DNA of 64,000 nucleotides from Symbiodinium natans (taxonomy: Eukaryota; Sar; Dinophyceae; Suessiales; Symbiodiniaceae): contig CAJNDS010002800.1 of assembly GCA_905221605.1 (NCBI GenBank), positions 56,001 through 120,000 on the forward strand, read 5' to 3'. The translations under genes and the position numbers were made by a program. Below, piece by piece: positions 1 through 10,053 of the stretch. Position 1 is the first letter of the stretch. Every line of letters begins with the position of its first letter. The notes under the pieces were generated by a model. It ran no database searches, was not told where the DNA came from, and saw only the letters and a list, made by a program, of their open reading frames with translations.

Positions 1-1138
1 AGTGCCCTGAAACTGTTTATCTTGGGCATTGTTGAGATGCATCCCGAAACGCCCATCCCAATAATGATCCTGGGCCTTCCTGAAACATTGGGCAAGAAAC
101 GGTCATGTGTCACGTCAAATCATTTGTTAGGCCGTACAGTGCCGTACTGCAGATCATGCATGGCAGACCCCGCACCAGACTGCACACGAGCAAACATGTC
201 AGACGTGACCAACTCACTTCCAGCCCCTTCGCAGCAGTGCACGCATGCTTGCATACAAACGCGCGGCAACGTGACTGACATGCATGCATACACACTTTGT
301 TCAAACTTTGTTCGTCGCCTGTTCATCTCACATATGCTACACCCATACGTTCGTTCATTCGTTCATGTGCCTACCCCCATTCATCATGAAATTCCTTCCA
401 ATGCACCTGCGGGATTTTCTTTGCAAGGCCTCTACATTAAAGTTGTCATTACGCAACCAGCAAGCTCGCAGGGCATACCAGCAGTCGGAGAGCCTTTCCT
501 TCGGGGACGGCAGTCGTTGGCTCAGGATTGAAAGTTGGGGACCGCTCAGGCCGCGTTGAAGCCGCGGTGTGACTGATGTCCAGGGAAGACCAACAGCTTC
601 TCTTGATGCATTTCATGGTTCTGGCTAGATTGTTTCGTAACGGTCGTTTCGTAAGGTGCAGGGCTTACAGAGCTTGCTGTTGCGGCCTGCCATCGTTTGT
701 CAAGATGGTTCTCCCGCAAAGCCGATCCGTGCTGTTTGCTCCCAGGCCCTCGGTGGTTTGATGCCAGGAGCTCAGTAGCCACAAGCCAAGGCGCCCGTGA
801 CTTGAGTGGAACCGAGGCCAATTTCTACATCCAGGTGGAGCACTGTGGCGGGATCGCGCAGCAGTCCTTTGCCGCCTTCTCGGTGCGTTTGGAAGAGGCG
901 CGAGGCGGCTGCGGTAGTTGCAGGAGTTTGGGAATTCGCGCTGGCACAACTCGAGACCTCACACAAGATTGCAGATTAAGCGTTGTGCTGGCCCTGGAGT
1001 GTAGCTAGGGACGGCGTCAGGTAGTACATGCGGGCAAGCTGCCGATCCGCAACTGCGATCGATTACCTAATTGACCAGCCTTGAGGACTAAAGTATACTT
1101 CTACTAGAGCCACTAGGGCCTAGAAATTCAGAGGTAGG
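1..1138. other. No recognisable gene
   Basis: Open frames here are short, overlap on both strands and contain no motif I recognise. Nothing in the stretch resembles a structured RNA. It is probably intergenic or intronic DNA. Confidence 0.4.
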
Positions 1139-1140
1139 TA

Positions 1141-1229
1141 CTTCGTGCTGTTGACCCTGAGCAGGAGCTGTACCAGAAGAAGGCGCAAGCGCTGAAGGCA
1201 TCCGGGGCATGAGGTTCATCTGACCGGAT
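1141..1229 (+). CDS. Possible C-terminal exon of an unidentified protein
   Basis: A short frame reads LRAVDPEQELYQKKAQALKASGA and then TGA, a charged helical tail with a credible amino-acid mix. It follows an AG-rich acceptor-like context. I do not recognise a family. It could be the last exon of a gene starting before the window, or chance. No partner exon could be joined with confidence. Confidence 0.28.
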
Positions 1230-1858
1230 GTCGAGATGTTCGCGTAAAGTCCTGCCAGCAATTCCACCAGGATGTTTCATGCAACCCAATTGCTTTGCCA
1301 AGATTTTCGCAGGGACCCGGCCCACCATGTCTGCTTGATGCAACGAAGCTATGAAAAGAGGGTAATCGTCGGTTGGCCACCGATGTGTACCTGCAAGATA
1401 TTATTCGCCGTAGGATTTGCCGGAAACCATGACTCGATTACATTAAATGTTGCAAATGCATGCAAGATCCGCTCCAGCAATTCGGATTTCTAAGGTCGAG
1501 TTAGAACTTACAGTGGAATTTGCACGCCGGCATCTCCGAAGGTCCGAAGGTTCTCCATACGTCAGTAGAGGAATCGTTGGGCAACGGCACCCCGACAGCA
1601 GTTTGTCGCCATAATCTCATGCCGTGGCACGCCCTCTTCCTGTGCATCTACTTTCGTGTACAGCCAGAACATGTCAGAACTTATGGCCCAGAGTCGCTCG
1701 AAGAGAGTTTCACGTTGCAAGACATGAGAAGCAAAGGCTGTGTCGCCTATGAGTTCAAGTTAGCTTAGCAAACGGGATGTTTCAAGTTACCCGAAATGTT
1801 CCCCATTTCTTTCCTGTGCACCTGTGCACAAGCCGAATCTAACAATGCCCGTGTCACA

Positions 1859-1965
1859 TGCGCAATTTGCGTGCGCGACCTACGAGATCTGTTCCGCCTT
1901 TCCAACCTTGGAATGTCCTTCCACCAGGAAGACCTCGACTCCTTCTTTGAAGGATGCATTGAGGC
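1859..1965 (+). CDS. Possible internal exon, unidentified
   Basis: The frame reads DLRDLFRLSNLGMSFHQEDL and continues with DSFFEGCIEA up to a CAG|GT donor. The hydrophobic/acidic alternation looks like a helical segment. I cannot assign a family; an EF-hand-like helix pair is only a guess. The flanking sequence does not give a convincing acceptor, so the left edge is uncertain. Confidence 0.28.
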
Positions 1966-2329
1966 AGGTTTGTCATTTTCTGTGCATGTAGTTGTCAGCA
2001 AAAGAACCGAGCAGAGGGGCTGCGAGTTTTGTGGCATCGCCGAAGCATCCTAGACATCCTAAACCCAAGCCGAAGATCTACTGCCTTCAAGCGCCAGCAG
2101 CAACAGGAGGAAAGTGGAAGAAGCTTTCAACACACACCCCGCAGGTGGTGCTGGTAGAGGTGCCCACGCTCTACGCGTTGGAGGTGCGCGTCATGCGCGA
2201 AAAGTGTCGACCCCAGATAATTGAAAGCAGGCAGCAAGAACTTCGAATTCGTCTGGGGTTTTCGAGATCGAGGCTTCACAGGCTTAGAGTTTGGAGTTCA
2301 GCTTCTGTACTCTGCAATGCCCCGTAGCG

Positions 2330-2930
2330 TGGTGGCTCGAAGGCGGAACTGGCCGTAGCTGACTCGCGGAACTCGCCACCCGCCCATGCTGGCAACATTG
2401 TAGGTCCGAGTGGTAGAGCGGTAGCTGTCAGTCGACTTATGGCGGTATCGTGCTAGGAAACGCCAGGTCTTGTAGACTTAATGTGTGCTTCTACACGCTT
2501 CTACCATCAAAGTACCTTACTTTAGACCCCGAAGGTTGTACCCTGAATGTGTTGAGGGTTGGTGTTCAGGCATAAGGGGCCATGTTGGGGGCGTGTTGGG
2601 GAACTCTTCTAGACGTACAGCCCGACAACCTTAGTGGGTACGCAGTGGGTACGAGTCTGGATCCTTGACTCGAGGAAGCAAAACTCCTAGCCCGAGAGTG
2701 TTGAGTGGCAGAACCAGACTGCAGGTAGATTGCGTGGAAGCTTTTCCAGAGCAAAGGGGTTTCAAAAGACAAGTAGGAGGAGCTCGACGACGCTTGCACG
2801 GCCCCCATTCGCTTAGTGGAGAGGCTGAGGCTGATCATACCTGTTGTGCATGCTGTGCACTGCTCTCCCCTCGGAATTGCAGAAATTTCTGAGTGCCCTC
2901 TGTGCTGAAATGAGAGGTCTGCCGGTGCGC
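2330..2930. other. No recognisable gene
   Basis: Only short, mutually overlapping frames are present and none carries a recognisable motif. It is likely intergenic or intronic. Confidence 0.35.
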
Positions 2931-3248
2931 GTTTGTGATTCTAAGTCAAGAAGTGAAAAAGGTTGAAGGGTTTTCCCGTAGGCCGTCCATCACGGAAGTG
3001 GTAGGAAAGGGGGTTCCGGGACGCTTCGACTTGAGGGTCAAGAGCCACCGAGGAGCCATGCAGGAGGTCCGGGAAGCCTTCAAGCAGACAGTAGGCGACA
3101 CGATCCGGAGCCGCTTGGTGGCGAGTGCTCTTGTGTTCTTCATGTGCTCGCCTACAACGGGATCACTATTGCTTCGTAGATGCTGTGGATGTTGAAAGTC
3201 TTGGCATCTAGTAGAATCTAGGCTGTGCAAGTCTTCTAGAAGACTTGC

Positions 3249-3395
3249 TTCAAGCATAGGTGACGAGCTTGCCACCGTCCTGAATAGCTGCGGTGTGGAC
3301 GAGGCTTCGGTGGAGTTCCTCCTCCAGCAGGCCAAGAGTTTTTGCAAGGACGAGGCGGACGGGGTGGGATGGGATGGCTTGCAGCGCCCGGTGTG
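3249..3395 (+). CDS. Possible exon upstream of the malic enzyme gene
   Basis: The frame reads GDELATVLNSCGVDEASVEF and continues LLQQAKSFCKDEADG, a plausible helical protein segment. It lies about 700 bp before the first clear malic enzyme exon, on the same strand. It may belong to a separate upstream gene, because it does not resemble the N-terminus of malic enzymes. Further plausible frames at about 3418-3518 and 3595-3780 could be neighbouring exons of the same unknown gene. Confidence 0.33.
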
Positions 3396-3790
3396 AACTG
3401 TCCCCACATGTCCCGACTTTTGCAAGTGAGGTGGTGTCTGTGAGCAGCTTCTGCGACTCACTTCTGCGCAGTGGGCCCGTGCGGTCGCTCTCCCTTGGCA
3501 AGTCAGTCGCGCAGGTAGGGGCGGTAGGGGCCAGGGGCGGCAGGGTAGGGGCGGGGTAGACTGAGAGCTTAGACCGAGCTGGAAGCCTGTTCCATGGCAT
3601 TCAGGTTTGTGGCAGGGAGGCAGTCCTGGGTCGCTGTGTTGCGAGATCTGACTGCTCGGGCAATTGTTTCTACACAGTTTCGTGCTGAGGTGAGTAGCGT
3701 CGAGGCTTGGAACGCGCACCATGAGGACCTGAAGCAACTTGCGGGCATCTTGGTTACGAGATTTAATCTCCTGTTTGCAGGTGCGCCTGG

Positions 3791-3955
3791 AATGCATGCA
3801 TGTATGCATGCATGCATGCATGTATGTACGCATGATTACGCATGCATGCATGTGTGCGTGCGTGGGTGTGTGTGTGTGTGTCTGTGTATGTGTATGTGTA
3901 TGCGTATGCGTTTGCGTGTGTTTGTCCGTTTGTGTGTTGGCATGTTGGCGTGTTG
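3791..3955. repeat. CATG/TG-rich simple repeat
   Basis: A run of ATGC and TGTATGC units grades into (TG)n, then TATG and GTTTG variants. It opens long artefactual frames on both strands, including an antisense frame of about 350 codons across 2946-3989. It sits just before the first malic enzyme exon. Confidence 0.9.
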
Positions 3956-4042
3956 GCGTGTTCGTGGATGTGGGCTGGGTCTTTTCCAATCTGATCTGTA
4001 GATGTATCGCAAAAGGGAAACACCGAACAACAATTTCGTTGA

Positions 4043-7000
4043 TTGGAAATCCGGAATCCCTGCGGAGGTATGTTAACCGGCATGTGCAAGGCCACCACGG
4101 TGCCAGAGGCGATCAATGAGGTCCATGCGCTTTCGTCCCTCGGCCATGACTTGTGGACCTACGCCTACATGCGCATCTCGGTGCTCAACAAGCAGATGTT
4201 TTTCGTTTTTTTGCTTCACAAGAAAGGGCGCAAAACCTGTGGAACACGCAGCCACGTTGGGCTGTCGGGCTCAGGCAAGCTGTATGACCGCAGCCCTGAC
4301 CTCTACTATGCCACCATTGCAGCAGAGCCAGCCAAGCTTTTGCCAGCCGTGTACACGCCCACGGTCGGTGAGGCGTGCCAAAAGTTCGGAAAGATGCCGC
4401 TTTACCGGCGCGGCTGCTACCTATGCATCTCTGACCGTGGCCACTTCAAAGAAGTGCTGCGCGAATATGCAGAGTCAGAGTTAGAGAAAGACGAAAAGGG
4501 CAATTACCTTTGTGACTGCATCGTTTTTTCGGACGGCGGCAGAATCCTCGGGCTGGGTGATTTGGGTACTTGGGGCATGGGCATCCCCATCGGAAAGCTG
4601 GATCTTTACACGGTCTGCGCGGGCTTCGACCCTTCAAAGACCATTCCGCTGATCATCGACGCAGGCTGCTCTGGGCCGGAAGGCAATACCGACCGCTTGG
4701 TCATCCGAGACAGCCCACAGTATACGGGCATGAGGCAAGCCCGCACAACACACAAGTCTGCACAAGGAACGCTCGTGAACAGTGCCTACTACGGAGAGAA
4801 TAACGTCATCGAGGAATTCATGAAGGCTGCGACCGAGCTCTTCGGCCAGAGATGTCTTCTGCAGTTCGAGGACTTCAACTCCAACGACGCCTTTCCGTTA
4901 CTAGCCGAGTGCCGTGGCAAGGATTATTGGCTTAGAGGCTTGGATCTGGGTTTGGGAATGGAGGGTTTCTTCCACTTTTTTGATTCCTGCTTTCAGGGTT
5001 GGGGTCGCCCGGCCCCATGGTGCCGTGGTCCTCTCCCAAGCTCGCTCTCAAGAATCGTCCATGGACATCCGAAAAATCTCCTTGTGAACCCAAACGCCAT
5101 CATGCGAGGTGTGAAAAAAAGGGGGGGCAAAGGAGACAAAGGTCCGAGAAGAGCCCCAGTCGGCCAGGTACCGGGAGAAGTTCCTGACTTACAATGACGA
5201 CATCCAGGGGACGGCCGCCGTGGCACTGGCTGCGCTCCTGGGGTCCATGAGGCAGCCCCTGTTGCATTCTGCCTTGCATTTCGATACATGTCCGTTTCCG
5301 ATCCGTTTCCGATCCGTTTCCGAAAGAAGACAATTCCCCCCCCCGCCCCCTTGAAAAGAGGAGCGAGACAGCACTCTCGTGCCTTGCGTTTCGGGGGGGG
5401 AGGATCAGCTGAACCTCCTGTGGTGAGGCTTCGCGACCCGCAGTGCAACCTGCGTGCTATGCTCCTGAAGCAGCTCGGCCACAAGATGAATCACGTGCAT
5501 CATGTGGGTTCAGCAATGCCTAGCAAAACCAGGACGGGATGTCAGGATTCGCTTGACAGCTTTTCTGTGCGCAGGCAGACCTTTCTGTTCCATGGCGCGG
5601 GCTCTGCGAACATCGGCCTCATGCGGCTCCTGCACGAACTCTGGTCAAAGCTTAGTTTTCTCATGTTCTCTCCTTCTCTCCTTCTGGGGTTTTCTGTGGA
5701 TTTTGGGGTTTCGACGGCCGGCGGCAAGATGTCCCATTTACCTGACTGCAGAGAGGAAGACAAGGCAGCTTTGCAAAGGACAGAAAGGACAAAACCCCGA
5801 TGCAGGGTGATACACAGCGCCTTTTCCGGCGACTGTTGGGAGTCGTGAGGGTCTCAAGTCACGAAGCCGAGAGTTCCACCATAATTTACGTGAGAGCGTC
5901 AAGAGGACGCGGGCTTGCTGTTGAGATCTCAGGGACCCGAAGAATTTGAAACCATCTGACTTAGATCCCTGGACGGAGATTTCTTGCCGGGATTACAAGA
6001 GCATCCCAAGAACCCAGGAAGAAGCTGGGGTGCCGCTGTCCTCCATTTTCGTGACCAACTCACGCGGACTGAGCCTGACCTTTTAGGCAACCCTTTCTTT
6101 TTTGGTGGTGCAGGGTTGGCCCGGTAGGATCCGGTAGGTTAGCAGTGCTTTGGCAGGGTTCTCTAGGGCCCACAAGGAGGCGAAGGCTCTTGGTTTTGGG
6201 AAGGTTTTCTCTTCGTGCCTTTTAAGAATAAGAACTGAGGATCTGGCGCTCCGAGGAGGGGAGCGAGGGCAGCTTCCGCAACGAGGAGCAAAAGGCCTTC
6301 GCCCAGGCAGAGTCGTTAAAGTCGAAAGAAAGGCTCAAAAGAAAAGAGAGAATTGCAGGGGTGTACACATCTAAGGCTCTAAGGATGTACACCTGTGGGT
6401 TCTAATTTCTGCCTACATCGATTCTCGGTACGGACCAGCTAAATTCGAAAGCAAATGTTGGGCTTATTACCGCTGTTGTTCCTTGGCACACAGACGCGGC
6501 ACACAGGCGATGTCGACATCCACAAATACCGTGGGCACAAAACGTTCAGTTCTCTGTGTTGCCATATGATGGCCACGGCAGAACAGTTGGTACAGGCATT
6601 GGCAGAAGGCGCAGCACAAACAGGACTTGGCAAGGGGCCACGACAGCAGCGTCGGTCGAGAGAACAGTCTGACCGAAGCCCAGCCAAGCCAACTAGAAAG
6701 GGGACCTTGAAGTGAAGCAAACGGAGTGACTCTCAGAGGCAATCCTTCTAGAACCAAGAGAGCAGTGACACCTGACCCACATGCTCTGGTACAGTAGGAT
6801 GCTTCTTCTCATGATTGCAAATGATCATGACGCCAGGTTGGCCAGCCCACTTTCGACTCAAAGAACCTGGCCACCCTCGTGGAACATGTGAAGCCCACCT
6901 GCGTGGTGGGGGCTGTGGGCGTTTCCCCGAGCCTGGGTCGCAAAACCGACGGCTTTTGGAGTGAGCTGAAGTGAACGCAGTCGAGCTCTTGCAACTCCAT

Positions 7001-9741
7001 GCAAGCAGGACGGCAAGCCTGTACGCAGGGCATCCTCTCCTGGAGATACATGGAAACACTCCCTGCTTCAGCAAACCAGTCAAAGGCAGCCGGAATTTCA
7101 TTCCGATCTCGACCAAGAGCTGAATCCCTAAATGAGCGTATGTTTGACTCATATCTAAACCCGAAACTTCACAGCTGCCCCTGCTGTGGGTAGGAGCAGA
7201 GTTGTTGTTGCAACTTCAACGTTTCTTGTAGCTCGGAAGTATCCGGAGACCAGGAACTGCTTCACCAAGCCGATGGTGGAAGCCCTCCTGACCAACGCGG
7301 ATCGCCCGGTGATCTTCGCCTTGTCCAACCCCAAGACACAGGCCTCGGATGCTTTGATGGATGCTTTTGGGTGCTTTTGGGGACGCTTTTGGGTTTGGGT
7401 TTTTTGGATGCTCTTGGATGCTCTTGGATGCTCTTGGATGCTCTTGGATGCTCTTGGATGCTTTTGGTCAAGGTTCGGGAAGTTAAGGGCTCTTTTTCGC
7501 AGCCGCTCCTGGGGTCAGGATGCAAAAGGGGATCGGGCCGAAGAGTTGCCCGAACTAAGGTTGGATTTTGGTTTCGGTGGAAACTGACTTTGGTTGAGCT
7601 CGTGTAGCGTTCTGATGTTCGCTGGTTTTTGCCGAGTGCGTTTCCTTGCGGACCCCCGAAAGTCGAGCTGCAAAAGGGCAATTTGCATGAGCGAGGCGGA
7701 GATCACTGCCAATGACGCTTACGAATGGTCCCAGGGTAAGGCTGGGCAACTGACCTTGAGAGCTGGCATGGTTATACGAACTGGCTAGTTCATTTGCAGC
7801 GGAAGAAGCTAGGGCGTAGTATTCTCTGTTTCTTGGGGTTTGGTTTTTGAAAGTAGAGGCTCAAGGAAGCTTTTGCTTGTATGGTATGTTCGGGGGGGGG
7901 GGGGGTTGCTGCAATCCGGACTTGTTCCGACAAGAACGACACACTCCAGCAGCTAGGCTGAACCCTTGCTGCAGGATGTTGCGACTGAAGTGCCTCCTGC
8001 CATCGTCATGAAACCTGAAATTTTCGATTGCGCAAACTGCATAGCTTGCGACTTTGAAAGTGTTTCAGGCGCCCCTGGCCGAGCGGGGCCTGCGAACTGT
8101 CCAACCTTTGCCGAGAAGCCCTTTTGTAGACACCGGTGGTCCTTCAACTTCGATCCACTTCCATAGTGAGATGTGGCCTAGCCGCCGCGGCCGTGAGATT
8201 TGGCTGACATGCAGCAGCCAAAGCCTGTCACCAAAACACGACAACTGTGAAGCCGCTGAGCTTCGAAGCTTTTCAACGGAGATTGCCCGCTGCGAAATCA
8301 CTTGCATGCAAGAACGTATCGCTCCAGAGATGTGGGGCCTGGCTCTTGGCCAGGCCCACTTTTCCCACGACCCTGGCACCATCCAATCATCCAGATCCGT
8401 GATGGCCTAAAGACTTTGGCAGCCACAGCATACCTCAACATCGGACTCAAAGATGCTGGCCGGTCTCAGGCTTCCACAGCTGTACCAAAAAAAACGAGAC
8501 CTCATGCAGCATGCGGGCTCTAAGCTCATATGGGACATCATCTTCACGATCTGGTGCTTCCTCCCATGCACAAAGCAACTCAAGAGAGCCTAGTGGACCC
8601 GATCGAGGCCCGAGCCAGAGCCGCCATGTGCACTTCCAGGCTTTTGATTAGCAAGGACATGGTGGAACATCGGCCGGCCAGGGCACTCAGGGCACTCCAC
8701 ATACGCCACCATCACAGCCTGTACCAGAACCAGTGCCGCATGGATTGAGAACGCGCCGAGACAAGCAGGTGCAACGTGCAACCACTAGCTATGCCTGCCA
8801 CTCTCTGGGATGTAGAAACATTCAAGGGGCGTAAGCCGGCTGATCCAGCGCAGTCAGAGGCAGGGAGCAATCGTTTTAAGCCCGTCATGTGGAGATCTTT
8901 TGGCCACTGCAGCTAGGAAAACCGGCACTGTTTGTTCACACAATCGACAACAAAACAAGAGGTTTTCCGATCCAGAAGTCGTACAATATGGAGGTAGTCA
9001 GCCAGTTATCTTCCGCGTAGTCGTCTTGTGCTGCCCAAAAGGTGATCTTTGGTTCTGGAACTTGGTTTGCACCGGTGGAGCTGAACGGGAAGACCTTCGC
9101 ACCTGGGCAGGCGGGGGCTAATCCTCAATTTCTTGAGGGGGAGTTTGGGGGGCCTCCTTGGACCGACGCGGGCTTGCCAAGCAGTCTCAGCAGCTCTGGG
9201 CCCCGCCTAAGCAGCCCCAGGTCAACAACGTCTACATCTTCCCGGGCATGTCTTTTGGCGCAGTCTGCTGCCAGGCCAGCCTGGCAGCTCTCAACAATGT
9301 AACAACCCTTCTAATCTCGTCTTGAAACAGATTGCTTCCAGGCAAGCAGCATCCCAGAGCGCCTTTTCCTTGCGGCCGCAGAAGCCGTGGCCCACAGCTT
9401 GGGCGACGAGGAGGGAAGATTGAAAATGCTCTAAGTGCAAGGTGTGTGGCCTTCAATGTGAGGGCGAGTTGATGCGAGCTCAGGTTGCAGACATGTTGGC
9501 GAGACTGCACAAGAGTTCTGGCACACACACACACACAAACACAAGCAAAAGCGCAACCCCCACAGAAGCAACCCTTGTGAAGAAAGCCCAAAGCAATGAC
9601 CCCAAAGATCACGGTGTCCAGGAGATGGCTCTAGACATGGTGGTGCCCAAGCGCGACCGCATCCAAGAAGTCTCCCTCAATGTGGCCACTGCGGTGGTGC
9701 TGGAGGCACGCTATAAGGGCTGTGAGAAGAAGGCAGCGTAG
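4043..9741 (+). CDS. Malic enzyme (NAD(P)-dependent), multi-exon gene
   Basis: Malic enzyme oxidatively decarboxylates L-malate to pyruvate and CO2 with NAD(P)+. The first long exon holds YTPTVGEACQ, the GLGDLGTWGMGIPIGKL nucleotide/active-site loop and FEDFNSNDAF. Later exons give YNDDIQGTAAVALA, the Rossmann motif GAGSANIG, VTNSRGL, RPVIFALSNPKTQ, AYEWSQGK, VIFGSGTWFAPVE, NNVYIFPGM and a C-terminal VPKRDRIQEVSLNVATAVV before TAG. Exons: about 4079-4908, 5168-5251, 5428-5532 (tentative), 5575-5635, 6018-6081, 6238-6327, 6864-6933, 7250-7341, 7696-7740, 9042-9110, 9221-9274, 9342-9410, 9622-9741. Introns use GT, GC (7342, 7741, 9111, 9275) and GA (5636, 6328, 9411) donors. The start used is the first in-frame ATG of the long exon. 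The true N-terminus and any targeting peptide are unresolved, as is NAD versus NADP preference. Confidence 0.93.
5291..5322. repeat. 11-bp tandem repeat in malic enzyme intron
   Basis: Three near-perfect copies of GATCCGTTTCC lie inside the intron between malic enzyme exons. They have no coding role. Confidence 0.8.
7400..7465. repeat. 10-bp tandem repeat in malic enzyme intron
   Basis: About six copies of TTGGATGCTC follow a run of looser TTTTGGG variants. All lie inside the GC-AG intron that starts at 7342. The repeat is probably replication slippage within the intron. Confidence 0.85.
7742..9041 (+). other. Long GC-AG intron of the malic enzyme gene
   Basis: No conserved malic enzyme segment is missing between AYEWSQGK and VIFGSG, so this 1.3-kb stretch is read as intron. 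It contains a 14-base G run near 7892 and no recognisable embedded gene. Confidence 0.7.
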
Positions 9742-10013
9742 CGTCGCAGCGTCGCCGAGCACAAGCAGCTCAACTCATCTAGTCTCGTGTGTCGAAGGCC
9801 CAAGCTTTGGGCCTTGCTGGCCGCCACCTGGGGGCGGATTGGGCAACGGCGACCGCGCTGCAAAATTGTCCCTTTAAGTCTTGCGAAGGGAAGCTGCCCG
9901 TCAAAACTGTACCGCCTTCATGGCCGGCACCTTGGAGCCTCGCGGCTCCTATAGAGACCCCCCTAGACTGCAGACCGTTTGGCCAGCCATCTTAAGCGAC
10001 ATCTGCTCCCCCC

Positions 10014-10053
<40 letters not shown>

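Noticed and set aside
2946-3989. Minus-strand open frame of 347 codons
   Set aside because: A large part is the antisense of CATG/TG simple repeats (His/Thr-rich), and the rest is antisense to plausible + strand exons.
5133-5197. Read-through of the first long malic enzyme exon to a stop near 5197
   Set aside because: The reading after 4908 loses all family similarity, while splicing to 5168 restores AEYREKFLTYNDDIQGT.
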